In this document: one piece after another, positions 1 through 9,530 of the stretch
How positions within the stretch are numbered: position 1 is the first letter of the stretch
How the letters are laid out: the number at the start of each line of letters is the position of its first letter
Assembly (NCBI RefSeq): GCF_017948265.1
Contig: NZ_CP072852.1
Span: forward strand, 2,852,001 to 2,916,000
DNA: 64,000 nt
DNA from: Rhodoferax sp. PAMC 29310
GTDB lineage: Bacteria; Pseudomonadota; Gammaproteobacteria; Burkholderiales; Burkholderiaceae_C
Direction of reading: 5' to 3'
Program-made: the position numbers and the translations under genes
The notes under the pieces: model-generated
The model's database searches: none
The model's input: the letters and a program-made list of their open reading frames with translations, nothing else
Told to the model about the DNA's origin: nothing

Positions 1-1705
1 TGTGCACCCCTATGCGAGTCGACCCCCAAGCCAGCCCCCGGGCCTGCTGTTGACGGGCATAGCGGGACGCAAAAGCATGCATTTCCAGCGCGCAATCCAG
101 GGCCCGTTGACGATAGTCGGCCTGCGGTACGGGCGCGGAAAACATCACCACCAGCGCGTCGCCCATGAAGCGGTCCAGCGTGCCTTCGTGTTTAAAGATG
201 ATGGCCAGCATGGCGTCCAGATAATCATTAATCACACCCACAATCTGCGCCGGGTCACTGGCCTCGATCATGCTGGTGAAGCCTTCCAGGTCGGTGAAGA
301 CAAAGGCGCACTGTTGGCGTTTTCCGCTCAGGATGAGTTGCTCGGGGTGGGCCATCAGGTGCTTGACCCGATTCGGTGAGACATAGCGGGAAAAGGCTTG
401 GCGCAGCCACCGTTGTTCCCGTTCGGTCACGCGGTGGCGCACGCCGCTGGCCAGACCAAAGGTGAGCAGTACCGCCAGCGCCGGGCTGGTGGCGTCCAGC
501 AGCAAGCGTTATCGCATGAAGGCCCACCAGGCAGCCGCCAACAAGGCCACCACCAGCACGATCGCCAGCGTGGCCGACCGGCGAACCGGCACACGCAAGG
601 CCACCCAACCGGCAACCAATGCGCCCAGTAACAACGCCAGCCCTTCAGCGCCCCGCGCCCAGGCCGGACGCAACAGGTACTGTCCTGAAAGCATTTGACT
701 CAATGCCATGGCATGGGCCTGAACCCCGGGCATCAGGTGGCCCAAGGGGCTGCTGCGCACATCCATCAGCCCCGCCGCGGTGCTGCCAATCACAACCAGA
801 TGGCCTTTCAACTGTCCGTCGGTCAACTGGCCGGAGAGGACTTGCGCCGCCGGAACGAGCAAGTCCGGCATGTGCTGCCCAAAATCCAACCAGATCTCAC
901 CCTGCGCCGTCGTGGGCACGGCTATGGCGCCAATACGCACCTCCTCCACCCCTGCCTCGTTGCTTCGCACCACATAGTTGCGCGCGCCCTGCGCCACGCG
1001 CAAGGTCTCAGCGCTCAAGCTGGGCACCCATTGCCCGTTCAGACGGAACATCAGCGGAACCCGACGCAAAACGCCATCGGCGTCCGCGGCAAAATTCATG
1101 GCGCCCACGCCACCCGCCTGCGCCGCCAGATTGGAGAGCGGCCACACAGCGCTGCCAAAGTCAGGCATCCAGGGAGGCGGTGTGCCGGCATTGACCACGC
1201 GAAACGGCAGGGCGGGCGCATGCCCCGCGGCCATTGAGGCGCTGTTGGACAAGCTACTGCCCAACACCACTGGGGCGCCACGCAAGGCCTGAGTCAGGGC
1301 CTCATCCGGGTCTGGCATTGTTTGAAGGAGAGTGTTGGCGGGTGCGCTTTGCCAGAGCCGGGCCATGGCTTTGGGCGCCGTTCGGTCCGGCTCTGCCAAC
1401 AAGACGTCAAATGCAATGGCAGCAATGCCTGCGCCTTGCAAGCGCTGCACCAGCTCCACCAACCGGGTGCGCGGCCAGGGCCACTGGCCGTAGGCAGCCA
1501 GGCTAGCCTCGTCGACATCCACCACCCGCACGGCACTGGGTGCGGCCTGGGTCGGCTGCCAGCGTTGAAACTGGTCAAACTGAGCGAGCCGCAACTTGCT
1601 CAAGACAATGGGGTCCAGCACCCACAAAGCCAGCGTTGCCAGCAGCACGGCCAACAGCAACAGACGCGAGCTGGTCTGAGTGAACGCAAGTGAAGGTCGC
1701 CGCAT
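1..1705 (-). pseudogene. CHASE2 / class III adenylate-guanylate cyclase, in-frame stop, runs off window
   Basis: Membrane sensor cyclase that would make cAMP or cGMP. Read from ATG at 1705, residues 1-398 hold an N-terminal membrane helix (about 15-32), a periplasmic CHASE2 domain, and two further helices ending in WWAFMR. A TAA at 509-511 then stops the frame. Reading on in the same frame from 508 gives another hydrophobic helix and a cyclase catalytic domain with FVFTDLEGFT (metal-binding Asp) and GDALVVMF, open to base 1. One CAA-to-TAA change would explain it. Known for the family: CHASE2, three helices, then cyclase. So this is a nonsense mutation, a sequencing error, or less likely two separately translated parts. 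It starts 2 nt after the stop of the cNMP-binding gene, so the two are probably co-transcribed. Confidence 0.85.
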
Positions 1706-1707
1706 GC

Positions 1708-2313
1708 TCAGCGTGTTCGAAGTTTTCGATGCTCCAGCTCGTCTTGAAGCATGCGCGTGAGTTGCACATATTTTTTCAGTTTGACGGTGTTGTCACGCAG
1801 TCGCTCGGCCATACGCATGGCCATGGCCATGACCAGTCGGGCGCCGATTTCAGGCTGCTCCGCCAGCAGCGCCTGCAGCCCGGGTCGATCCAATGTGACG
1901 CAACACAATTCAGCGCCGGCCGTGCATGACGCCGACCGCGGCGATCCATCCAGCAAAGCCAACTCCCCCAACATGCTGCCCGGACCCAGTACGGTGACGG
2001 TCATGGGGTCATCCCGGGTGTATTCGACGGCCTCAATGATCACCTCGCCACTCAGCACAAAAAACATGAGCCCGGTGTTGGTGGCGTCGCCTTCCTGAAT
2101 AAAGACGGTGCCCAGCGCCATTCGGCGTGGCCGCATATGAAGCACCACCAATCGGGCTTGCGCCAGGCTCAGGGGCATCCAGGTTGTGGCGCTGGCCAGT
2201 TGCACGGCGACATCTTCCCGACTTGGAAAGGTGCCCAGCACCTGTTGCTCGGCCTCGGACAGGGACCACTCAGACAACGGCGCGCGCGCCCCTTTAAAAA
2301 GGTCTTTGAACAT
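1708..2313 (-). CDS. Cyclic nucleotide-binding domain protein (CRP-like, no HTH)
   Basis: A 201-residue protein with a single cNMP-binding domain at about 60-160. The phosphate-binding cassette reads GELALLDGSPRSAS, close to the family pattern GE-L-AL-x-R-x-A/S-S, so cAMP or cGMP binding is likely. No DNA-binding helix-turn-helix follows; the C-terminus is a charged helix. The start at 2313 (MFKDLFKG) is chosen over a 21-residue upstream extension that does not look like protein. It lies immediately upstream of the CHASE2 cyclase, which suggests a local second-messenger module with maker and receiver side by side. The partner process is not visible. Confidence 0.85.
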   Translation of the reverse strand: MFKDLFKGARAPLSEWSLSEAEQQVLGTFPSREDVAVQLASATTWMPLSLAQARLVVLHMRPRRMALGTVFIQEGDATNTGLMFFVLSGEVIIEAVEYTRDDPMTVTVLGPGSMLGELALLDGSPRSASCTAGAELCCVTLDRPGLQALLAEQPEIGARLVMAMAMRMAERLRDNTVKLKKYVQLTRMLQDELEHRKLRTR

Positions 2314-2457
2314 GGCGAAAGTGACAACAAAGTCAGTGCGTAGGAGGGAGCATGGTGAAGGAGCGAAGTAGAACATAAGCAGGCTTCATGCGCCCTGATA
2401 TCCCGGTTTAGACTGGAATGCCCGAACATCGTCCAGACGCTGGGCCACAATCACCTC

Positions 2458-3465
2458 ATGAATCTCGCTCCCTTGATTGAACTGACCCGTGGAGGCACGC
2501 TGGAGTGCATCCACTTTGGCGCCATCGCCGTGGTGAACACCCGGGGAAAATTGACCGCCCACGCCGGCGACCCTCACTGGCTGACCTTTTCGCGCTCCAC
2601 CTTGAAAGCCCTGCAGGCACTGCCCTTTCTGGAGGCAGGTGGGCATCGGCAGTTCGGCTATTCCACGGAACAAGTGGCTCTGCTGTGCGCCAGCCATAAC
2701 GGTGAAGCCAAACATGTGTCCACCGCGCAAAGCATGCTGGACCAAGCAGGCCTCACCTACAAAGCACTTCGTTGCGGCTGCCATGTGCCCAGTATCTTCG
2801 CGACACTTGAGCAAGCACCGCCGACCGACCTGGTGTATGACGAGCGCCACAACAACTGCAGCGGCAAACACGCAGGGTTTCTCACCTACTGCGTACAACA
2901 CGGGCTAAGCCTGGACGACTACATTGAACCGAACCATCCATTGCAGCAAGCCGTGCGGCGGGACGTTGCACGTGCGGTGGGCATGGATGAGCAAGACCTT
3001 CGCATGGGCATTGACGGCTGCTCTGCGCCCAACTACGCCATGCCTTTGTCTCGACTGGCTTACGGCTATGCCCGCCTCGCAAGTGGTGAACGCGATGCCG
3101 AGTTTGGCGCCAGCTTTGCCACCTTGAGCGAAGCCATGACCACCCACCCGGATCTGGTCTCAGGCGCGGGCAGGAATGACCTCGCCTTCATGCAGGCGGG
3201 GCGCGGCGACTGGGTCACCAAGGTAGGCGCCGATGGCGTTCAGGTCGTCGGCAGCAAAAGCCGGGGTGAGGCCCTGGCGATCAAAATCATTGATGCCAAC
3301 AAACCGGCCCTGTTTGCGGCCACGGTCGCAACGCTGGATCAACTGGGTTGGCTGGACGACGCGCAGCGCGAGGCGCTGGCGCCGTGGAGAGCCACCACGC
3401 TGAGCAATGCCCGAGGATTGACGGTGGGCGAGCGCCGACCCGTGTTTCAATTGCAAACAAATTAA
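2458..3465 (+). CDS. Asparaginase II family protein
   Basis: 335 residues matching the Asparaginase_II family, cytosolic enzymes related to the thermolabile L-asparaginase of Rhizobium, which hydrolyse asparagine to aspartate and ammonia. Visible features are the N-terminal LIELTRGGTLECIHFGA block, the SHNGE segment, the highly conserved NNCSGKHAG motif near residue 140, and a C-terminal VGSKSRGEALAIKI segment. Length is normal for the family. It is transcribed divergently from the cNMP-binding gene across a 144-bp gap. Substrate specificity cannot be read from sequence alone. Confidence 0.9.
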   Translation: MNLAPLIELTRGGTLECIHFGAIAVVNTRGKLTAHAGDPHWLTFSRSTLKALQALPFLEAGGHRQFGYSTEQVALLCASHNGEAKHVSTAQSMLDQAGLTYKALRCGCHVPSIFATLEQAPPTDLVYDERHNNCSGKHAGFLTYCVQHGLSLDDYIEPNHPLQQAVRRDVARAVGMDEQDLRMGIDGCSAPNYAMPLSRLAYGYARLASGERDAEFGASFATLSEAMTTHPDLVSGAGRNDLAFMQAGRGDWVTKVGADGVQVVGSKSRGEALAIKIIDANKPALFAATVATLDQLGWLDDAQREALAPWRATTLSNARGLTVGERRPVFQLQTN

Positions 3466-3518
3466 GACCCGCGCCCCGCGTGCTGGCTGTGCCCTTTTGA
3501 TACCGACCTGGAGCCGAT

Positions 3519-4943
3519 ATGAGCAAATTGTCCCTGTTAGACCTGGCCTTCTTTATCGCCGAGTCTGACGCCAGCCCCAAACATGTCGGCGGCTTGCTGC
3601 TGTTCAAAAAGCCGGCCAAAGCGGGTGCGACCTTCGTCAAGAAGCTGTACCAGGAGTATTTGAGCCTCACTGACGTGAAGCCCCCCTTTAACCGGGTCAT
3701 TCACTTCTCACTTACCGCCATGCCGCGCTGGCGGGCTCTGGATGAAGTGGACTTGTCGCAACATATTTTTTATCACAAGCTTCCCAAGGACGCGAACGAC
3801 CGGGAGGCGCTGTACGCCTTTGTGTCCGAGCTGCACACACCGCGTCTGGACCGCAGCCGACCGCTGTGGGAGATGCATGTCATCGACGGACTGCCGAATG
3901 CCACCTTCGCCCTGTATCAAAAAATGCACCATGCCGTCGCCGACGGAGTGACCATGGCCCGCTGGACTGCGCAAGGCTTGGCCGCCAGCGCGGACGATCT
4001 TGATTTGCAACCCGTGTGGACCGTTCGCCACGGCACGGGCGGGCCGCTGCGCCTGCGCCACAAGGCAGAAGTGATCCAATCGGCCTGGACGCAGGTCACA
4101 CGTAACAGCAAACGCGTCCTCGGCATTGGTCGCCTGGCCACCATGTTGCTGCTCGAAAGCGTCAAGCTCACCAAAAACGCCATCGCGCTGCCCTTTCTGG
4201 CCAGCGCCGATACGCCTTTGACGGGGCAGGTCACATCAGGGCGGCAATTTGCCACGGCAGCCGTGTCAATGGCCCGGGTCAAACACATCAGGGAACGCAC
4301 CCGCTCGACCCTCAACCACGTGGCACTGACTTGCGTGGACGCGGCCCTGCACCGCTACCTGAAAGACCAGGGCGTCCAGCTCGATCGCCCCATCACGATT
4401 CAAATGCCAGTCAATTTGCGTCAAGAGGGGGAAAAATCTGCGGGCAACAAGATTGGCATCATCCAGGTCGAACTCTCCGCGCCCACTGACGACCCCTATG
4501 TTCGCTTGCGCAACATTGGTTTTTCGTTGCGCAATGTGCGCACCATGATTGACAGCGTGAGCCCGGATGCGATTGAGTCCTACACCCTGATCACCGGGGT
4601 GTTTGGCCAGATTGCCGAAATGCTGAAGCTCAGCGACCGCCTGCCCCCGACAGGAAACACCTTGGTTTCCAACGTACCGGGGCCGGCAAACGCCTTGTTT
4701 TTAAAGGGCGCAAGAATGCAGGAGATGCACCCGATCAGCACCTTGCCGCCCAGCAACCTGCTCAACATCACCTTGTTCAGCTATGCCGATGAGTTGTACT
4801 TTGGATTGATCGCCACCGACGAGCTCCCCAACCTTGCCCGTCTGGGTGACTATCTGGCGGATGCATTCACGGAGTTGGAAGACTGCGTGCGCGAGGCGCA
4901 CGCACAAGTCGAACCGCAGGGCGGGGCAATCAAGCGCCGTTAG
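3519..4943 (+). CDS. Wax ester synthase / diacylglycerol acyltransferase (WS/DGAT)
   Basis: 474 residues. Uses acyl-CoA to esterify fatty alcohols or diacylglycerol, making neutral storage lipid at the inner membrane. The catalytic motif HHAVADG is at residues 137-143 (family HHxxxDG), preceded by the conserved SRPLWEMH block at 113-120. A C-terminal WES_acyltransf region contains NVPGP. Length fits bacterial WS/DGAT (about 450-500). It starts 53 nt after asparaginase II and ends convergently with the bactofilin gene, the two 3' ends overlapping by 14 nt. Whether wax ester or triacylglycerol is made cannot be decided here. Confidence 0.92.
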   Translation: MSKLSLLDLAFFIAESDASPKHVGGLLLFKKPAKAGATFVKKLYQEYLSLTDVKPPFNRVIHFSLTAMPRWRALDEVDLSQHIFYHKLPKDANDREALYAFVSELHTPRLDRSRPLWEMHVIDGLPNATFALYQKMHHAVADGVTMARWTAQGLAASADDLDLQPVWTVRHGTGGPLRLRHKAEVIQSAWTQVTRNSKRVLGIGRLATMLLLESVKLTKNAIALPFLASADTPLTGQVTSGRQFATAAVSMARVKHIRERTRSTLNHVALTCVDAALHRYLKDQGVQLDRPITIQMPVNLRQEGEKSAGNKIGIIQVELSAPTDDPYVRLRNIGFSLRNVRTMIDSVSPDAIESYTLITGVFGQIAEMLKLSDRLPPTGNTLVSNVPGPANALFLKGARMQEMHPISTLPPSNLLNITLFSYADELYFGLIATDELPNLARLGDYLADAFTELEDCVREAHAQVEPQGGAIKRR

Positions 4944-5487
4944 CCACCGACAAAACAGGTTTTTCCTGGCTGCTGGATTTGGGTGACGGGGTGGCAGCGC
5001 CAAAGAGGATTTCGCCAGTGAGCTGGCCGCCCTCTTCGATCACCACCTTGCCATAGCGAATCTTGCCACTGACCTTGCCAGTTGAGAAGATCGTCAGCTT
5101 CTGGCGCACGGTCAGATTGCCATCAAACTGGCCATGGATTTCCGCAATGTCGATCTCAGCTGCGCCTTTGAACGCACCACGCTCCGAAATTTGAATGACG
5201 CGCGAATCCATCGTCGCCTCAACCAGTCCTTCAACCACCAACGTATCGCAATCAGTGATCTCAACCCCTTTGAGTTTGATGTTGGGCCCCACTGTGAGTT
5301 TGCTACCGCCTTCAGGGGCCGTGGCCGCCTCGCTCGCCGAAACAGGTGCGGGTGTCGCCGACGTCGCCGGTTGGGTCACGGGCGAGCCCGTGGGGCTGTA
5401 GCTGGCATTGTTATGAGTGCTCGGAATATGACGGGGAGTCGCCACCTCAGGATCGCGTTTATTGAAGAAGCCGGGAGTAATTGCCAT
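4930..5487 (-). CDS. Bactofilin family cytoskeletal protein
   Basis: 185 residues: a disordered Pro/Ala/Ser-rich N-terminus (1-60), the bactofilin beta-helix core (about 62-165, with the repeating GxLxG-type pattern such as GQFDGNLTV and GKVSGKIRYG), and a short polar tail. Bactofilins polymerise without nucleotide into filaments that scaffold wall enzymes or polar structures. The start at 5487 (MAITPGFF) is preceded by AAGGAAA at ribosome-binding distance. A much longer open frame extends upstream to 6180 but is antisense to the FAD oxidoreductase and not credible. The gene stands alone, with no M23 peptidase neighbour. Confidence 0.92.
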   Translation of the reverse strand: MAITPGFFNKRDPEVATPRHIPSTHNNASYSPTGSPVTQPATSATPAPVSASEAATAPEGGSKLTVGPNIKLKGVEITDCDTLVVEGLVEATMDSRVIQISERGAFKGAAEIDIAEIHGQFDGNLTVRQKLTIFSTGKVSGKIRYGKVVIEEGGQLTGEILFGAATPSPKSSSQEKPVLSVANGA

Positions 5488-5670
5488 GAAATTTCCTTGA
5501 AAGACCCATGGTAGTTTTTCCCCTCCGCCAAGTCTCCACTGCTTGTGCAAGATCAGTAACAGAATACATCCCGGCGCACGCGCTGCGCCACCCCTCTCGC
5601 GTGACCCATCGACCGCCCAGGATGCCGTCCGCCTGACCCCGATAATGGAATTTTTCAGCCCGCTTCTGAC

Positions 5671-6831
5671 ATGACTCCTTCTACTGCCCTCCCCCATGTT
5701 GTGATCGTTGGCGCGGGCATTGTGGGGACGGCCACCGCGTACTACCTGACGCTGGCCGGGGCTCGCGTCACCCTGCTGGATGCGCGAACGCCGTCGTCGG
5801 GCGCCACCGGTGCCTCGGATGGGGCCGTTTCGGTGGCCAGCAAGCGCCCCGGCACCATGATGCATCTCGCCCGGGAAGCCCGGGATTTGTACGCACAACT
5901 GGTAACCGACGGCGTGCTGGCCGGCGCCTTCCATACCCGTCCCACCTATTTGTTTGCCCGCACCCCAGAGGAAGTGACGCTGATTCACACCCAGGGGAGA
6001 GACCTGTCGGGGGAGGGAGAACCAACCACAGCCTTGACCCGTGCCGAACTCCTGAGCCAAGTCCCCGGCTTGGGCGATCGGGTGCTGGCCGGTCTCAAAG
6101 TTCCACAAGATGGCCACGCCATTGGTTACCAGGTGGTGAGTCGCCTGCTGGCCGCCGCCGGAATCACACCCCAGCGCCACACAGCAGTTCGTCGTCTGGC
6201 AGTGTCCCAGGGGCGGGTCATTGGGGTCGAGACCGATGCCGGTCGTATTCTCGCTGACCGGGTGGTCGTGGCCGCCGGCATTGACTCCGGCCCCTTGCTG
6301 GGACTGAGCGACATCATGATTCCCCGCAAGGGACAGCTCATCGTCACCGACCGGGCGGCCATGGGTGGCGCAGCCTTTCCCGGCCCGTTGATGTCAGCCG
6401 GCTATCTGGCCGCCAAGCGCTCCACCGTGCCGGGCCAACGCAGCGTCAATTTGGTGATTGATCCCTTGGCCACGGGCCAGTTTCTGATCGGTAGCAGCCG
6501 GGAGGAAGGCCTGACTGACCGGCAGACCGATGCAGTCACGGTCTCAGCCATTTTGCGAGAGGCACTGGACGTGTACCCGGCGCTGGCACGGCAGCGCGTA
6601 GTTCGCACGTTTGCGGGCATTCGAGCCACCACGTCGGACGGACTGCCCATCATTGGCCGGCACCCCACGTTGGAAGGTCTCATCATTGCCACAGCCATGC
6701 AAGGCGATGGCATTTGCCTGGGTCCCATGGTGGGCGGTGCCGTCGCCCGCCTGGCTTGCGATCTGGAGCCCACTCAGGATTTGTCAGCGCTCTCGCCCAC
6801 GCGGTTCTCGTTGGCCAGTATTGACAACTGA
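5671..6831 (+). CDS. FAD-dependent D-amino-acid-dehydrogenase-type oxidoreductase (HcnC/DadA-like)
   Basis: 386 residues of the DAO/DadA fold. The N-terminal dinucleotide-binding motif GAGIVGTATAYYL (15-27) binds FAD. The C-terminal segment around GIRATTSDGLPIIG and the Gly-rich GDGICLGPMVGGAVA are typical of HcnC, OoxB and D-hydroxyproline dehydrogenase catalytic subunits, which oxidise imino- or amino-acid C-N bonds. The partner subunits (HcnB- and HcnA-like) lie directly downstream but on the opposite strand, ending 8 nt away. In HcnABC-type operons all three are co-directional. Sequence does not fix the substrate; cyanide production is only one family outcome and is not claimed. Confidence 0.85.
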   Translation: MTPSTALPHVVIVGAGIVGTATAYYLTLAGARVTLLDARTPSSGATGASDGAVSVASKRPGTMMHLAREARDLYAQLVTDGVLAGAFHTRPTYLFARTPEEVTLIHTQGRDLSGEGEPTTALTRAELLSQVPGLGDRVLAGLKVPQDGHAIGYQVVSRLLAAAGITPQRHTAVRRLAVSQGRVIGVETDAGRILADRVVVAAGIDSGPLLGLSDIMIPRKGQLIVTDRAAMGGAAFPGPLMSAGYLAAKRSTVPGQRSVNLVIDPLATGQFLIGSSREEGLTDRQTDAVTVSAILREALDVYPALARQRVVRTFAGIRATTSDGLPIIGRHPTLEGLIIATAMQGDGICLGPMVGGAVARLACDLEPTQDLSALSPTRFSLASIDN

Positions 6832-6839
6832 GCGGCCGC

Positions 6840-8147
6840 TTAGTCGCCCTTGAACGCCGCCAGCGCGCTGAGGGACACGGGGCGAAGCGGCCAACGAGGC
6901 ACGTCACCCGCCAAGTCCGCCGGATCAAAGTTCACGTCCATTTCCGCGGCCAGTCGAGCCACATGCCTGGCACAAAAGCGGCCCTGGCACACGCCCATGC
7001 CAAATCGCCCCACCAAGCGAATTTCACGCGCCGACTGTGCGCCCTTTAAGGCATCCAGATCGCCGCGCCGAAGGCCTTCGCAGCGGCATATCACGGTCTC
7101 AGCGTCGGGCGACGGCACAGCAACCGCGCACAACGTGGCCATGGCATGCTGGGTTCGCCGCGCCGCAGACAGGGTCTGCTCCAAACGCCCCTCGGGCACC
7201 GCCACACCCAGCAGGCGGGCGACGGCGTGTGCCGCCCGTCTGCCATCGCTGAGGGCCCCATCGGCGCCCAAAACTTCCCGACAGTCGCCAGCGCGAATCA
7301 CCGGCACACCCACCATCTCCTGGGTCGGCAGGCCATGCGCTTGAGGCACCAGGCCATCGTGCAAAGCGAGATGGCGCACACGATGCTGCTTTCTTTCGCC
7401 ACCCACGTGCTGACTTGTCACCAGCAAGCCATCAGGAACGGCTTCAACCGCCACCACCGCCCATCCCTGAAGGTAAGGCACCCCGGCACGCAGCAAACTC
7501 GCGCCATAGCCCAGCGCGTCTTTGACATTGGCGATCGAGCGCAGTCCATCCAGCGCCGCCCGGGGTTGATGCCACGCCGCGCGACCCGGTTGTCCCCGCT
7601 CCATCACCGCCACGGGTGGGTTGCCTGCGGCAACCAACTGCGCGGCCAAGGCAAAAGGCAAAGGCCCGGTGCCCGCCACCAAAATGAGCCCGTCCGGGGC
7701 TCGGCCCGTCTCTTTCATCTGAACTTGCAAGCCGCCTGCCGTGGTCACACCTGGCAGTTCCCATCCCGGGCGCGGCACCACCACCTCCATCGCCCCTACG
7801 GCCAACACCACTGCTTTCGGGCGCAGCGCAATCACCCGTCCGCCCGCCCGCTCGTCGAGCAAAAACCGGCCATCGCCGTCGACGCCCAGAAAAACCGATT
7901 CGTAGTGGGTGTCGATCCGATCCCCGGCTTGCACCAGGCGCTGCGCCAGGTCCTCCCAATTTCGGCGGTGACGCGCCACCCCCTGCAGGGGATTGGCACC
8001 GGGCCCGACGTACGCCCGGTGAATCGCACCACCCAGCCGGTCCCGCTGCTCCACCAGCACCACGCGCCGACCCAGGTCGGCCAGCTCAGTCGCGGCAGCC
8101 ACCCCGGCGGGTCCGCCGCCAATCACCAACACATCGGGGTCAATCAT
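6840..8147 (-). CDS. FAD/NAD(P)-binding dehydrogenase subunit with C-terminal BFD-like [2Fe-2S] domain (HcnB-like)
   Basis: 435 residues. The N-terminal GGGPAGVAAATELA (about 11-24) is an FAD-binding Rossmann motif followed by a VVLVEQRDRLGG strand. A second dinucleotide site lies near VAGTGPLPFALAAQL. The C-terminus has cysteines at 354, 356, 387 and 392 (CRC and CQGRFC), the BFD-like Fe-S cluster ligands. This is the electron-transfer subunit of heterotrimeric flavin dehydrogenases such as HcnABC, octopine/nopaline oxidases and D-hydroxyproline dehydrogenase. Its start overlaps the end of the ferredoxin-like gene by 8 nt, so the two are translationally coupled. Confidence 0.88.
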   Translation of the reverse strand: MIDPDVLVIGGGPAGVAAATELADLGRRVVLVEQRDRLGGAIHRAYVGPGANPLQGVARHRRNWEDLAQRLVQAGDRIDTHYESVFLGVDGDGRFLLDERAGGRVIALRPKAVVLAVGAMEVVVPRPGWELPGVTTAGGLQVQMKETGRAPDGLILVAGTGPLPFALAAQLVAAGNPPVAVMERGQPGRAAWHQPRAALDGLRSIANVKDALGYGASLLRAGVPYLQGWAVVAVEAVPDGLLVTSQHVGGERKQHRVRHLALHDGLVPQAHGLPTQEMVGVPVIRAGDCREVLGADGALSDGRRAAHAVARLLGVAVPEGRLEQTLSAARRTQHAMATLCAVAVPSPDAETVICRCEGLRRGDLDALKGAQSAREIRLVGRFGMGVCQGRFCARHVARLAAEMDVNFDPADLAGDVPRWPLRPVSLSALAAFKGD

Positions 8148-8409
8148 GGCTCACCACTTTGGCAAAGGGGGTGGCAAAGTCCAGCTGCATGCCCGCACGC
8201 GCCGGAGTCAAACACGCTTCTACGGGGCTTCCCCCGTTGATGGACACCAAACAGGCTTGGCAGGCCCCAATGCCACAGAAGTAGCGCAGTCGAAGCCCCC
8301 CAATGGCCGGTCCGAAATCCTGGATGCCTGATTGGCGCAGGGCCGCCGCAATGGTCTCCCCGGGGCGAAAGGAAACAGTCGTGCCGCGCCAGTCCAGCTG
8401 GTCGTTCAT
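8140..8409 (-). CDS. (2Fe-2S)-binding ferredoxin-like subunit (HcnA-like)
   Basis: 89 residues. Plant-type [2Fe-2S] ligand set at Cys45, Cys50, Cys53 and Cys66 (CGIGACQAC then C), the pattern of the small HcnA/OoxA-type subunit (normally about 90-105 residues). It would pass electrons from the flavin subunits to the respiratory chain. The start ATG at 8407-8409 shares an ATGA overlap with the stop of the upstream MscS gene, and its 3' end overlaps the HcnB-like start by 8 nt. The three genes therefore form one transcription unit. Confidence 0.88.
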   Translation of the reverse strand: MNDQLDWRGTTVSFRPGETIAAALRQSGIQDFGPAIGGLRLRYFCGIGACQACLVSINGGSPVEACLTPARAGMQLDFATPFAKVVSHD

Positions 8410-9530
8410 GGCATCTGGTCCGAAACCGCTGCGGCGTCATGGCCCTGACCCATCACGTGCAAGGTCCGGGTCGGGAAGGCCATTTCCGCGCCGTGGCTGG
8501 CCACAATGTCCGCGATGCGCAGCATCACGTCTTGTTTGACTTCATGAAACTCGACCCACTTGGTGGTCGTGGTGAAGGTGTAGATCATGATGTCCAGCGA
8601 CGAAGCGGCAAACTGCAAAAAATTCACGATCAGGGTCTGGTCTTGGGCAATGTCTGGATGGGCTCGGAGCATGGCCCGGATATCGCTCACAATAGGCGCC
8701 ACGACGGCGACATCGTCATAACGCACCCCGACGGTCTCCTTGATACGGCGGTGCGACATGCGTGAGGCGTTCTCAACCGCAATTTGTGCAAAAACCGCGT
8801 TCGGCACAAACAGAGGGCGTTTGTCAAAGGTGCGAATGCGGGTCAAGCGCCAACCAATCTCCTCGACTGTGCCTTCGATCTCCTTATCGGGGGAACGAAT
8901 CCACTCCCCCACCACGAAGGGCCGGTCCAGGTAGACCATCAACCCGCCAAAAAAGTTGGCCAGCAAATCTTTGGCGGCAAAACCCACCGCAATACCGCCA
9001 ATGCCACCAAAGGCCAACACGCCCGAAACCGAAAACCCCAGACTTTGAAGCCCCACCAGCACGGAGGTAATCAACACCGAGACACGCATCAGTTTTCCGA
9101 TCGCATCCACCGTGGTGCGGTCCAGCCCCTCACCACGGGCTTCGCGAGCGGCCATGACGCCGTCTTGCACATTGCGAATGAAGCGGATCAAAAACCAGGT
9201 GATACACCCAATCACACCGACCGTGCGCGCCGGCGCAATGGCCTCGAACACCGCAGAGCTGGATTCGGCCTGAACAATGCGCGCGGCAAAGGCGATGCCG
9301 ATGATCCATGCCAACGCAGTCACCGGCTTGCGCGCCGCCGAAACCAGCGCATAGTCCCACGGCGTTGTTGTCAGGCGGGTGCGATCTTCAAGCTTCTTCA
9401 GCATACGACGCAAGAAGAAGTTGAAAACCACCACCGCCAGAACAACGATGAAGATTTGCAGTGCCAATGCCAGACGGGCATCCCCATCCGTCAGTTGAAC
9501 GAGCCAGTTTTCCAGTTGGTCAAGAGTCAT
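8406..9530 (-). CDS. MscS-family mechanosensitive ion channel
   Basis: 374 residues. Four or so membrane helices (starting about 20-40) precede the pore helix with the Gly/Ala pattern GGIGGIAVGFAAKDLLANFFGG and the beta domain starting PFVVGEWI, all hallmarks of MscS channels that release solutes on hypo-osmotic shock. The C-terminal alpha/beta vestibule domain is complete. The gene is first in a minus-strand unit whose next members are Fe-S and flavin dehydrogenase subunits, joined by an ATGA overlap. That pairing is unusual for a channel gene and may mean shared osmolyte (imino acid) physiology; this is inference. Confidence 0.92.
   Translation of the reverse strand: MTLDQLENWLVQLTDGDARLALALQIFIVVLAVVVFNFFLRRMLKKLEDRTRLTTTPWDYALVSAARKPVTALAWIIGIAFAARIVQAESSSAVFEAIAPARTVGVIGCITWFLIRFIRNVQDGVMAAREARGEGLDRTTVDAIGKLMRVSVLITSVLVGLQSLGFSVSGVLAFGGIGGIAVGFAAKDLLANFFGGLMVYLDRPFVVGEWIRSPDKEIEGTVEEIGWRLTRIRTFDKRPLFVPNAVFAQIAVENASRMSHRRIKETVGVRYDDVAVVAPIVSDIRAMLRAHPDIAQDQTLIVNFLQFAASSLDIMIYTFTTTTKWVEFHEVKQDVMLRIADIVASHGAEMAFPTRTLHVMGQGHDAAAVSDQMP

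Noticed and set aside
4930..6180. 416-residue minus-strand open frame extending the bactofilin
   Set aside because: The upstream two-thirds is antisense to the FAD oxidoreductase and lacks protein character; AAGGAAA marks the start at 5487.
7146..8240. Long plus-strand frame of 364 codons
   Set aside because: It mirrors the HcnB-like gene and is rich in His/Arg/Gln typical of GC-rich antisense frames.
5671..8409. Hydrogen cyanide synthase
   Set aside because: HcnABC homologues include opine and hydroxyproline dehydrogenases; gene order is atypical and nothing indicates glycine as substrate, so no hcn symbols were given.
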